Shown here in pieces: positions 1 to 6,202 of a stretch of DNA of 8,053 nt. The translations under genes were made by a program, and so were the position numbers. How positions within the stretch are numbered: the first letter of the stretch is position 1; every line of letters starts with the position of its first letter. The DNA is from Burkholderiaceae bacterium (GTDB lineage: Bacteria; Pseudomonadota; Gammaproteobacteria; Burkholderiales; Burkholderiaceae), in the NCBI GenBank assembly GCA_030151165.1, contig JASLEM010000139.1, positions 1-8,053 on the forward strand, read 5' to 3'. A model generated the notes under the pieces. That model was not told the origin of the DNA and did not search any database. It saw only the letters and a list, made by a program, of their open reading frames with translations.

Positions 1-621
1 TTCACCGGCTACGTGCTCGACAAGGTGCACGTGCACCAGTGCGACTACAACTGGAAGACGTTCATCGAGGTCTACCTCGAGGACTACCACGTCGGCCCGT
101 TCCACCCCGGCCTCGGCGGCTTCGTCAGCTGCGACGACCTGCAGTGGGAGTTCGGCGACAACTACTCGGTGCAGACCGTCGGCGTGGCCGACGAGCTGGC
201 GCGCCCCGGCAGCGCCACGTACCGCAAGTGGCACGACGCCGTGCTCGCGTTCAACGGCGGCAAGCCGCCGAAGCACGGTGCGATCTGGCTGACGTACTTC
301 CCGAACATCATGGTCGAGTGGTACCCGCACGTGCTGGTCGTCTCCACGCTGTATCCGAAGGGCCCGCAGCAGACGACCAACGTCGTCGAGTTCTACTACC
401 CCGAGGAGATCGCCGCGTTCGAGCGCGACCTCGTCGAGGCGGAGCAGGCGGCCTACCTCGAGACCTGCGTCGAGGACGACGAGATCGCGCTGCGCATGGA
501 CGCCGGCCGCAAGGCCCTGTACGAGCGCGGCGACGCCGAGGCCGGCCCGTACCAGAGCCCGATGGAAGACGGCATGCGCCACTTCCACCAGTGGTACCGG
601 CAGGCACTGACCCGGCGCTGA
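1..621 (+). CDS. Rieske-type aromatic ring-hydroxylating oxygenase alpha subunit, 3' part only
   Basis: The frame is open from the first base, so the N-terminal part, including the Rieske [2Fe-2S] domain, lies outside the window; 206 residues remain. The visible part is the C-terminal catalytic domain. Near its start is NWKTFIEVYLEDYH followed by VGPFHP, the mononuclear non-haem iron motif: visible residues H30 and H35 would be the His ligands, and E27 stands where naphthalene dioxygenase has the bridging Asp. The third carboxylate ligand is probably one of the acidic residues around 158-161 (VEDDE). Such enzymes add oxygen to aromatic rings, or demethylate or hydroxylate other substrates, using electrons from a separate reductase; no reductase or beta subunit is visible. 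The substrate cannot be told from this fragment. The gene ends 6 bp from the stop of the oppositely oriented LysR gene. Family assignment is firm; a specific name would be a guess. Confidence 0.9.
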   Translation, partial: FTGYVLDKVHVHQCDYNWKTFIEVYLEDYHVGPFHPGLGGFVSCDDLQWEFGDNYSVQTVGVADELARPGSATYRKWHDAVLAFNGGKPPKHGAIWLTYFPNIMVEWYPHVLVVSTLYPKGPQQTTNVVEFYYPEEIAAFERDLVEAEQAAYLETCVEDDEIALRMDAGRKALYERGDAEAGPYQSPMEDGMRHFHQWYRQALTRR

Positions 622-638
622 GCCCGCTCACTCCGCCG
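613..638. terminator. Weak stem-loop between convergent stop codons
   Basis: CGGCG (613-617) pairs with CGCCG (634-638), and inside it TGAGC (619-623) pairs with GCTCA (626-630) around CC. The TGA stops of both converging genes form the inner arms. No T tract follows on either strand, so at best this is a poor intrinsic terminator in both directions. Pairing is seen; function is inferred. Confidence 0.3.
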
Positions 639-1503
639 CGGTCACTGCGCGCCAGAAGCGCTCCGCGGCCTCGGGCTCGGCGGCGTCGCGCCGGTAGAGC
701 CGGACGTCCACCCGCAGCGGCGCCGCGAACGCGGCCACCTCCACCAGCCGGCCCGCGCGCAGGTCGTCGTCGACCACGCTGCGCGGCAGCCACGCGACGC
801 CGCGCCCCTGCAAGGCCATCGTGCGCAGCACCGTCGCCAGGTGCGCGGTGAAGACGGTGTCGAACGCGACGCCCTCGAACGTCGACGCCCGCAGCGCCCG
901 CACGAGTCGGCCGAGGCCGGACTCGGCGCTGTAGTCGAGGACGGCGACGCGCGATCCACTCGTGTCGAGGCCCGGCGCGCCCACCGGCACGATGGCGTCG
1001 GCGCCGACCGCCACCGAGCGGAAGCCCGGCCCGTCGAGCCGCCCCGGCGCCGTCGCGTGCGCATGGCACAGCAGGAACTGCGCGCGGCCCTGCAGCATCA
1101 GCGTCTCGCACTGCTGGAGCATGTCGGAGACGAGCTGCACCGGCCCGATCGGCGTGCGCGACTCGAGCCCGCGCAGCCACGCCGGCAGGAAGGTGAGCGA
1201 CAGCGCGTGGGTGGCCGCGAAGCGCAGGGTCGCCGACGCGCCGGACGCCACCTGCTGCGCCGCCTCGGGCAGGCGCGCGACGCGGGCGAGCGTCTCCTGC
1301 GCGACCTCGCGGAACCAGTTGCCCGCCTCGGTGAGCACGGCGGGCTGCGTCGCGCGGTCGAACAGCGCGACGCCCAGCCAGTCCTCCAGCGCGCGGATGC
1401 GGCGGCTGAACGCGGGCTGCGTCATGTGGCGTTGCTCGGCGGCGCGCGAGAAGTTGCCGCTCGCGGCGAGCACGAGGAAGTCTTCGAGCCAGGTCAGGTT
1501 CAT
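628..1503 (-). CDS. LysR-family transcriptional regulator, HypT/YjiE-like subgroup
   Basis: This is a 291-residue DNA-binding regulator of normal LysR length. Residues 1-60 form the winged helix-turn-helix (NFSRAAEQRHMTQPAFSRRIRALE, LFDR); about 92-290 form the two-lobed effector domain, with GRGVAWLP at 233-240 and PEAAERFW near the end. By eye the whole protein resembles the E. coli HypT (YjiE) subgroup: WLxDFL at the start, the QPAFSRRIRALE helix, AATHALSLTFLP at 96-107, a DYS...GRL segment at 190-200, and AERFW at the C-terminus. Where I recall a Met in the E. coli NSYMGRL segment, this protein has Leu197, so oxidant sensing is doubtful. The start fits the usual LysR N-terminus, although no clear Shine-Dalgarno precedes it. 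It is divergent from tarD, the classic arrangement for a LysR regulator and its target, and it probably also represses itself. The effector is unknown. Confidence 0.93.
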   Translation of the reverse strand: MNLTWLEDFLVLAASGNFSRAAEQRHMTQPAFSRRIRALEDWLGVALFDRATQPAVLTEAGNWFREVAQETLARVARLPEAAQQVASGASATLRFAATHALSLTFLPAWLRGLESRTPIGPVQLVSDMLQQCETLMLQGRAQFLLCHAHATAPGRLDGPGFRSVAVGADAIVPVGAPGLDTSGSRVAVLDYSAESGLGRLVRALRASTFEGVAFDTVFTAHLATVLRTMALQGRGVAWLPRSVVDDDLRAGRLVEVAAFAAPLRVDVRLYRRDAAEPEAAERFWRAVTAAE

Positions 1504-1643
1504 GTCGGGGGCCGGTGCTTTGGCGGCATCGAAGCCGAGAAATGCGGCATTGGACGACGACGGCGGGCGAGTCGATCATCCGCCTATCGAAGGCGCCGCG
1601 GTCCGGCGCCCATTCTCCAAGCAAACCGGGAAACGGCCCTGCC
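1504..1643. promoter_or_regulatory. Divergent control region between lysR and tarD
   Basis: This 140-bp region must hold the promoters of both divergent genes. Three ordered elements are visible: GCGGCAT directly repeated at 1523-1529 and 1544-1550 (21 bp apart); the dyad TCGAT-N9-ATCGA at 1572-1590; and the dyad GGCGCCG-N5-CGGCGCC at 1592-1610. A canonical LysR T-N11-A box with symmetric arms was not found. I could not fix -35 and -10 boxes: TTGGAC at 1550-1555 with GATCAT at 1574-1579 is the best tarD-ward pair, and it is weak. The repeats are seen; their role as operators is inferred. Confidence 0.5.
1592..1610. repeat. Perfect 7-bp inverted repeat upstream of tarD
   Basis: GGCGCCG (1592-1598) and CGGCGCC (1604-1610) are perfect inverted arms around five bases. 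It ends 33 bp before the tarD start codon. It could be an operator, or a hairpin in the tarD leader if transcription begins upstream. It directly abuts the 1572-1590 dyad. Confidence 0.6.
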
Positions 1644-2807
1644 ATGAAGATCGTCGAGATCCGCGAAGTCACCAAGCCCATCAAGTCCGACATCCGCAAC
1701 GCGTACATCGATTTCTCGAAGATGACGTTGAGCCTCGTCGCCGTCATCACCGACGAGATCCGCGACGGCCGGCCCGTCGTCGGCTACGGCTTCAACTCCA
1801 ACGGCCGCTACGGCCAGGGCGCGCTGATGCGCGAGCGCTTCATCCCGCGCGTGATGGAGGCCACGCCCGAGTCGCTGCTCGACGAGCGCGGCATCCTCAG
1901 CCCGCACAAGGCCTGGGCCACGATGATGACCAACGAGAAACCCGGCGGCCACGGCGAGCGCTCGGTGGCGGTCGGCACGATCGACATGGCGTTGTGGGAC
2001 GCCGTCGCGAAGATCGAGCGCAAGCCGCTCTACCAGCTGCTCGCCGAGCGCTACGGCAACGGCACGCCCGACCGCGACGTGTTCGTCTACGCCGCCGGCG
2101 GCTACTACTGGCCGGGCCAGGGCCTCGACGGCCTGGTGCGCGAGATGAGCAGCTACCTCGAGCGCGGCTACTCGGTCGTGAAGAAGAAGATCGGCGGCGC
2201 GTCGCTCGCGGAGGACTGCAAGCGCATCGAGACCGTGCTGAAGCTGCTCGGCCCCGGCCAGAAGCTCGCGGTCGACGCCAACGGCCGCTTCGACCTGAAG
2301 ACGGCGATCGAATACGGCAAGGCGCTGTCGGCCTACGACCTGTTCTGGTACGAGGAAGCCGGCGACCCGCTCGACTACGCGCTGCAGGCCGAGCTCGCCC
2401 ACCATTACGCCGGCCCGATGGCGACCGGCGAGAACCTCTTCTCGATGCAGGACGCGCGCAACCTGATCCGCTACGGCGGCATGCGCCAGGATCGCGACTG
2501 GCTGCAGTTCGACTGCGCGTTGAGCTACGGGCTCGTCGAATATCTGCGCACGCTGGACATGCTGAAGGAGAACGGCTGGTCGGCCTCGCGCTGCATCCCG
2601 CACGGCGGCCACCAGATGTCGCTCGCGATCGCCGCCGGCCTCGGCCTCGGCGGCAACGAGTCCTACCCCGACCTGTTCCAGCCCTACGGCGGCTTCCCCG
2701 ACGGCGTGAAGGTGAAGGACAGCATCGTGACGCTGCCCGAGCTGCCGGGCATCGGCTTCGAGGGCAAGGCCGACCTGTTCGCGGAGATGCGCGCGCTGTC
2801 GTCGTGA
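1644..2807 (+). CDS. tarD: D(-)-tartrate dehydratase, enolase superfamily
   Basis: This cytoplasmic, Mg2+-dependent enzyme should convert D-tartrate to oxaloacetate and water. The 387 residues match the Bradyrhizobium japonicum TarD family in length and nearly end to end in motif: TKPI..IRNAYIDF near the start, GYGFNSNGRYGQG at 47-59, NEKPGGHGERSVAVGTIDM at 97-115, DANGRF at 211-216, and RCIPHGGHQMSL at 316-327. The KxK motif falls at K180/K182, the metal ligands at D211, E237 and E263, and the catalytic His at H320. Each is offset by two from the TarD residues K182/K184, D213, E239, E265 and H322 as I recall them, so the active site looks complete. K99 probably matches the TarD Lys102. The frame is open upstream to 1515, but that extension has no family counterpart; ATG 1644 matches the family N-terminus, with only a weak GGGAAA upstream. 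It is divergent from a LysR regulator and 57 bp before a transporter. Other acid-sugar dehydratases lack this full motif set. Confidence 0.95.
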   Translation: MKIVEIREVTKPIKSDIRNAYIDFSKMTLSLVAVITDEIRDGRPVVGYGFNSNGRYGQGALMRERFIPRVMEATPESLLDERGILSPHKAWATMMTNEKPGGHGERSVAVGTIDMALWDAVAKIERKPLYQLLAERYGNGTPDRDVFVYAAGGYYWPGQGLDGLVREMSSYLERGYSVVKKKIGGASLAEDCKRIETVLKLLGPGQKLAVDANGRFDLKTAIEYGKALSAYDLFWYEEAGDPLDYALQAELAHHYAGPMATGENLFSMQDARNLIRYGGMRQDRDWLQFDCALSYGLVEYLRTLDMLKENGWSASRCIPHGGHQMSLAIAAGLGLGGNESYPDLFQPYGGFPDGVKVKDSIVTLPELPGIGFEGKADLFAEMRALSS

Positions 2808-2864
2808 TGCCGTGATGCGGGCCTGACGTCGCGAGGGCCGGGACGCTTCGGCGAGAATCCGCCG

Positions 2865-3764
2865 ATGTCCGCTCCGCTCCTGATGATCTGCGCCTCGTTC
2901 CTGTTCGCCACGATGGGCGTGTGCGTGAAGCTCGCGTCGGCGCACTACGACGCGGGCGAGATCGTGATGTACCGCGGGCTCGTCGGCGTGATCGGCATCG
3001 CGCTCGTGGCGCGCGCGCGAGGGATGTCGCTGCGCACGAAGGTGCCCGGCATGCACGCGTGGCGCAGCGCGGTCGGCGTGACGTCGCTGGCGTTGTGGTT
3101 CTACGCGATCGGCCATCTGCCGCTCGCCACGGCCGTCACGTTGAACTACATGTCGTCGGTGTGGATGGCGTTGTTCCTGATCGGCGGCGCGGTGGTGGTC
3201 GGCGCGCAGCGTGTGGATCCGCGGCTCGTCGCGTTGGTGCTCGTCGGCTTCGCCGGCGTCGCGCTCGTGCTGCATCCGACGCTCGGGCAGGACCAGGCCT
3301 GGCCCGGCGTCATCGGGCTGGCGTCGGGGATGCTGTCCGCGCTCGCGTACCTGCAGGTCACGACGCTCGGGCGCGTCGGCGAGCCGGAGCTGCGCGTCGT
3401 GTTCTATTTCTCGTGCGGCGGCGCGCTCGCGGGGCTCGCGATGGCGCTCGTCGGCGGCATGCATGCGCATACGGTGAAGGGTATGGCGCTGCTGGTCGCG
3501 ACCGGCGCGCTCGCGACCGCCGCGCAGGTCGCGATGACGCGCGCCTACGCGATCGGCAAGCCGCTCACCAACGCGAGCCTGCAGTACCTCGGCATCGCGT
3601 TCTCCTTCGTCTACGGCGTCTGGCTGTTCCACGACGCAATGACCTGGGCCGCCACGGCCGGCATCGCGCTGATCGTCGGCGCGGGGCTGGGTGCCTCGCG
3701 GCTGCGCGCGACGACACTCTCGGCCGCCGCGCCCGACACCCTCCAACCGCCATCGGATTCCTGA
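2865..3764 (+). CDS. EamA/DMT-superfamily membrane transporter
   Basis: The protein has 299 residues with ten predicted hydrophobic helices, roughly at 4-22, 33-49, 66-84, 88-112, 120-137, 148-165, 177-197, 205-223, 237-255 and 261-278. This is two EamA repeats of five helices, the usual length for the inner-membrane drug/metabolite transporter superfamily. Family-like features include SFLFATMGVCVKLAS in helix 1, the MYRG after helix 2 onset (35-38), SSVWMALF in helix 4, and the mirrored ASLQYLGIAFSFVYG in helix 9. The substrate cannot be read from the sequence; members export amino acids, nucleotide precursors or drugs, or import S-adenosylmethionine. The stop lies 1 bp before the sulfurtransferase start, implying shared translation. 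The 57-bp gap after tarD shows no terminator, so cotranscription with tarD is possible. The Shine-Dalgarno is poor (GCGAGAA upstream of ATG). Confidence 0.93.
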   Translation: MSAPLLMICASFLFATMGVCVKLASAHYDAGEIVMYRGLVGVIGIALVARARGMSLRTKVPGMHAWRSAVGVTSLALWFYAIGHLPLATAVTLNYMSSVWMALFLIGGAVVVGAQRVDPRLVALVLVGFAGVALVLHPTLGQDQAWPGVIGLASGMLSALAYLQVTTLGRVGEPELRVVFYFSCGGALAGLAMALVGGMHAHTVKGMALLVATGALATAAQVAMTRAYAIGKPLTNASLQYLGIAFSFVYGVWLFHDAMTWAATAGIALIVGAGLGASRLRATTLSAAAPDTLQPPSDS

Positions 3765-3765
3765 C

Positions 3766-4626
3766 ATGACCACGACCCCTGCCTCCGTCCTGCCGACGCC
3801 GCTCGTCTCGGCGCAACAGCTGCTCGCCGCGCGCGCGGGCGGGCTCGCGCCGGTGCTCGTCGACTGCAGCTTCGACCTCGCCGACACCGCCGCCGGCGAG
3901 CGCGCGTTCGCGCAAGGGCACATGGCCGGAGCGGTCTACGCGCATCTCGACCGCGACCTCGCCGGCACCAAGACCGGCCGCAACGGCCGGCATCCGCTGC
4001 CCGCGCGCGCCGACTTCGCCGCGACGCTGGGCCGGCTGGGCATCGCGCCGGACCGTCACGTGGTGGTGTACGACGCGCAGGGCAGCATGTTCGCGGCACG
4101 CGCGTGGTGGATGCTGCGCTGGGCCGGCCATCGCGCGGTGAGTGTCCTGGATGGCGGGCTGCAGGCGTGGAAGGACGTGGGCGGCGCCATCGAATCGGGC
4201 GCGTCCGCGCCCGCCGGTGCGCCGCCCTATCCGCTCGGCGAGAGCCTGGTGCGCACGGTCGATGCGTCGACGCTCGCGAAGTCGCTCGGCCGCGTGACGC
4301 TGCTCGATGCGCGCGCCGGCGAGCGCTTCCGCGGCGAGGTCGAACCGCTCGACGCGCGCGCCGGCCACATCCCCGGCGCTCGCTCGCGCTTCTTCAAGGA
4401 CAACCTCGACGCCACCGGTCGCTTCCGGCCGGCATCCGACCTGCGCGCGACCTTCGAGGCCTTCGGTTCGACGCCGGAGCAGACCGTGCATCAATGCGGC
4501 TCGGGCGTCACGGCGAGCCACAACGCGCTGGCGATGGAGATCGCCGGCCTGCCGGGCTCGGCGCTGTATCCCGGGTCGTGGAGCGAGTGGTCGTCGGATC
4601 CTTCACGGCCGGTCGCCGTCGGCTGA
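3766..4626 (+). CDS. Tandem-rhodanese sulfurtransferase (3-mercaptopyruvate/thiosulfate type)
   Basis: The protein has 286 residues, the normal length for SseA-like two-domain sulfurtransferases. The N-terminal rhodanese domain (about 10-140) is the inactive one: where an active-site Cys would stand, VVVYDAQGSMFAARAWW has Asp103. It carries the family's GHMAGAVYAHLDRDL at 51-65. The C-terminal domain (about 165-280) has the catalytic Cys244 in CGSGVTA (244-250), the loop typical of 3-mercaptopyruvate sulfurtransferase, and GHIPGA at 200-205. It would take sulfur from mercaptopyruvate or thiosulfate onto Cys244 and pass it to cyanide or a thiol acceptor; it has no signal peptide and should be cytoplasmic. 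CGSGVTA favours mercaptopyruvate, but donor preference cannot be settled by eye. ATG 3766 was chosen because it fits the family N-terminus and begins 1 bp after the transporter stop; the open frame upstream to 3691 overlaps that gene and is not family-like. sseA would be the closest symbol. Confidence 0.93.
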   Translation: MTTTPASVLPTPLVSAQQLLAARAGGLAPVLVDCSFDLADTAAGERAFAQGHMAGAVYAHLDRDLAGTKTGRNGRHPLPARADFAATLGRLGIAPDRHVVVYDAQGSMFAARAWWMLRWAGHRAVSVLDGGLQAWKDVGGAIESGASAPAGAPPYPLGESLVRTVDASTLAKSLGRVTLLDARAGERFRGEVEPLDARAGHIPGARSRFFKDNLDATGRFRPASDLRATFEAFGSTPEQTVHQCGSGVTASHNALAMEIAGLPGSALYPGSWSEWSSDPSRPVAVG

Positions 4627-4835
4627 CCCTTCGTTGCAGGCGGCCGAGCGAAAGCGGGCGCTCACGGTCGAGGTGCCGGCAGGCGTCCCCGAACTGCTGG
4701 GCATGGCTGTTGCCGCCGGAGCGGCACGAGCGGGCTCGCCCCCGTGCCAACGCGTGCGCCGAGGTGCACACTCGACGCCGCGGGCCGGGGCCGGAATCGC
4801 CGCGCTCCGCTCCGCCCATCGCAAGGAGAACGCTC
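4627..4835. promoter_or_regulatory. 209-bp spacer upstream of uspA
   Basis: No convincing gene is present. It should hold the end of the transporter-sulfurtransferase transcript and the uspA promoter. Visible structure: an imperfect hairpin with GGCACG (4723-4728) and CGTGCC (4743-4748) enclosing GGG/CCC around a CTCG loop, without a T tract. I found no clear sigma-70 promoter and no FNR/ANR-like TTGAT-N4-ATCAA site. Confidence 0.35.
4823..4828 (+). promoter_or_regulatory. Shine-Dalgarno of uspA
   Basis: AAGGAG ends 7 bases before ATG 4836. It is the strongest ribosome binding site on the plus strand here, and it fixes the uspA start against the longer open frame upstream. Confidence 0.85.
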
Positions 4836-5270
4836 ATGTACCGCAGCATCCTGATCCCGACCGACGGCACCGAGATCACCGCGAAGGCCGTCGCCACGGC
4901 CATCGAGCTGGCGCGCGCGCTCGGTGCGCGCCTGAGCACGATCACCGTCAAGGAGCCGTTCCCCTACAGCGCGATCTCCGAGATGCAGCCCATCCCGCCG
5001 CAGGAGTTCTACGACGCGCAGGAACGCATCGCGCTGACGCGCGTGAGGGAAGTGGTCGAGTCGGCGGCGACCGCGGGGCTGGCCTGCGAGGCGTTCACGG
5101 TGGAAGCGCCGCATCCGTGGGAAGCCATCCTCGACCATGCGAAGGCGCAGGCCTGCGACCTGATCGTCATGGCATCCCACGGGCGCCGCGGCTTCGGCGC
5201 GATGTTGATCGGCAGCGAGACCTCGCGCGTGCTGACGCACTGCAACGTGCCGGTGCTGGTGGTCAGGTAA
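4836..5270 (+). CDS. Universal stress protein, UspA family, single domain
   Basis: The protein has 144 residues, a typical single Usp domain (Rossmann-like alpha/beta fold, normally a cytoplasmic dimer). The N-terminal strand YRSILIPTDGTE places the conserved Asp at D10. The C-terminal nucleotide-binding signature is ASHG (113-116), nine residues, then GS (126-127), followed by a final strand NVPVLVV. This agrees with the ATP-binding Usp pattern G-x2-G-x9-G-S/T except that Ala113 replaces the first Gly, a change I recall as common in Burkholderiales Usp proteins. Nucleotide binding is therefore likely but not certain. Members support survival under starvation, oxidative or anaerobic stress; the particular stress is not shown by the sequence. 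It follows the 209-bp spacer, so it probably has its own promoter, and it converges on the hydrolase gene 51 bp away. Confidence 0.95.
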   Translation: MYRSILIPTDGTEITAKAVATAIELARALGARLSTITVKEPFPYSAISEMQPIPPQEFYDAQERIALTRVREVVESAATAGLACEAFTVEAPHPWEAILDHAKAQACDLIVMASHGRRGFGAMLIGSETSRVLTHCNVPVLVVR

Positions 5271-5298
5271 CGACCGATCGCCGGCCTGGCCGCTGCGG

Positions 5299-5316
5299 CA
5301 GCTGCAGCTGCAGCTG
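5299..5316. repeat. Perfect 18-bp palindrome, three tandem CAGCTG units
   Basis: CAGCTG is repeated three times without interruption, and the whole is its own reverse complement. It fills about a third of the 51-bp gap between the convergent uspA and hydrolase genes. Just upstream, CGGCC-T-GGCCG (5282-5292) adds a second small dyad. No T tract is present, so it is not a standard intrinsic terminator, though it could weakly stall or end transcripts from both sides. Confidence 0.6.
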
Positions 5317-5321
5317 AAGCC

Positions 5322-6146
5322 TCAGGGCCGGACGCCGTGCCGCGCGAACCACGCCACGCAGCGCGCCCAGCCGTCGCGGGCGTCGGCGGCGTTGTAGCTG
5401 GGGCGGTAGTCCGCATGGAAGGCGTGGCCGGCATCGGGGTAGACGACGAACTCCGACGCCTGCGCCGCCGCTCCGCCTTGGGCGAGCGCTGACTTCATCT
5501 GTTCGACGGTGTCCAGCGGGATGCTCTGGTCCTGCGCGCCGTACAGGCCCAGCACGGGCGCCTGCAGGTCGCCCGCGACGTCGACCGGATGACGCGGCTT
5601 GAGCGGCGTCGGCTCGAGCTTCAGCTTGCCGTACCACGCGACACCGGCCTTGACCTTGGGCTGATGCGCCGCGTACAGCCAGGTGATGCGGCCGCCCCAG
5701 CAGAAGCCGGTGACGCCGAGCCGCGACACGTCGCCGCCGTTCGCGCCGGCCCAGGCGACGACGGCGTCGAGGTCGGCCATGACCTGGGCATCGGGCACCT
5801 TGTCGACGACGTCTCGCACGAGCGTCGCGACGTCCGGCTGCGACTTCGCGTCGCCCTGGCGCACGAACAGCTCCGGGGCGACCGCGAGGTAGCCGAGCCT
5901 GGCGAAGCGGCGCGCGACGTCGGCGATGTGCTCGTGGACGCCGAAGATTTCGCTCAGCACCAGGATCACCGGCAGCCGCGCCCCCTCGGCCGGCTGCGCG
6001 CGATAGGCCGGCATCGCGAAGCCGGCGACGTCGATGGTGACCGGGCCGGCGACGAGGCCGGCGGTGTCGGTGTGCACGACGGTGCTGCCGGCCACCGGCG
6101 TCACGGCGGAGGCGAAGCCGGCGCCGGTCTTTTCGGGAGTGCTCAC
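5322..6146 (-). CDS. Dienelactone hydrolase family protein
   Basis: This 274-residue alpha/beta hydrolase has the Cys-Asp-His triad of the carboxymethylenebutenolidase family: Cys149 in the nucleophile elbow GFCWGG (147-152), Asp206 in YGAQDQSIP, and His241 in DAGHAFHADY. Glu66 in LSEIFG matches the Glu that in ClcD pairs with the nucleophile. The family opens dienelactone to maleylacetate in chloroaromatic degradation, but many members are general esterases. No chlorocatechol genes are nearby, so the physiological substrate is open. About 35 extra N-terminal residues precede the fold; I see no convincing signal peptide. The GTG start (6144-6146) is chosen for the AGGAG nine bases upstream; the frame stays open far beyond it, antisense to ppx, but that stretch is compositional. 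It is divergent from ppx across 108 bp and convergent with uspA. Confidence 0.93.
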   Translation of the reverse strand: MSTPEKTGAGFASAVTPVAGSTVVHTDTAGLVAGPVTIDVAGFAMPAYRAQPAEGARLPVILVLSEIFGVHEHIADVARRFARLGYLAVAPELFVRQGDAKSQPDVATLVRDVVDKVPDAQVMADLDAVVAWAGANGGDVSRLGVTGFCWGGRITWLYAAHQPKVKAGVAWYGKLKLEPTPLKPRHPVDVAGDLQAPVLGLYGAQDQSIPLDTVEQMKSALAQGGAAAQASEFVVYPDAGHAFHADYRPSYNAADARDGWARCVAWFARHGVRP

Positions 6147-6155
6147 GTTTCGGAT

Positions 6156-6160
6156 CTCCT
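6156..6160 (-). promoter_or_regulatory. Shine-Dalgarno deciding the GTG start of the hydrolase
   Basis: On the minus strand AGGAG stands nine bases before GTG at 6146. It is the best ribosome binding site in this frame, and it rules out the much longer open reading frame. Confidence 0.8.
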
Positions 6161-6202
6161 GGATTCTGGCGGTGCGGTCAAGAATATCCCCGAATGTCTT
6201 CA

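Noticed and set aside
1515..1643. N-terminal extension of tarD from the upstream ATG
   Set aside because: The added 43 residues have no counterpart in TarD and would cover the whole control region; MKIVEIREVTKPI matches the family start.
962..2815. 617-codon plus-strand frame across lysR and tarD
   Set aside because: Its translation is Arg-rich and lacks motifs; it overlaps the LysR and TarD genes in other frames.
3691..3765. 25-codon extension of the sulfurtransferase into the transporter gene
   Set aside because: It is Arg/Pro-rich, out of character for the family, and overlaps the transporter end.
1584..3923. 779-codon open frame on the minus strand opposite tarD, the transporter and the sulfurtransferase start
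   Set aside because: It is Arg/Ala/His-rich composition without domains, and it covers three clear genes on the other strand.
5322..6146. Assignment of the hydrolase to a chlorocatechol pathway (ClcD/TfdE)
   Set aside because: The triad fits the family, but no chlorocatechol dioxygenase, cycloisomerase or maleylacetate reductase is present; family-level naming is as far as the sequence goes.
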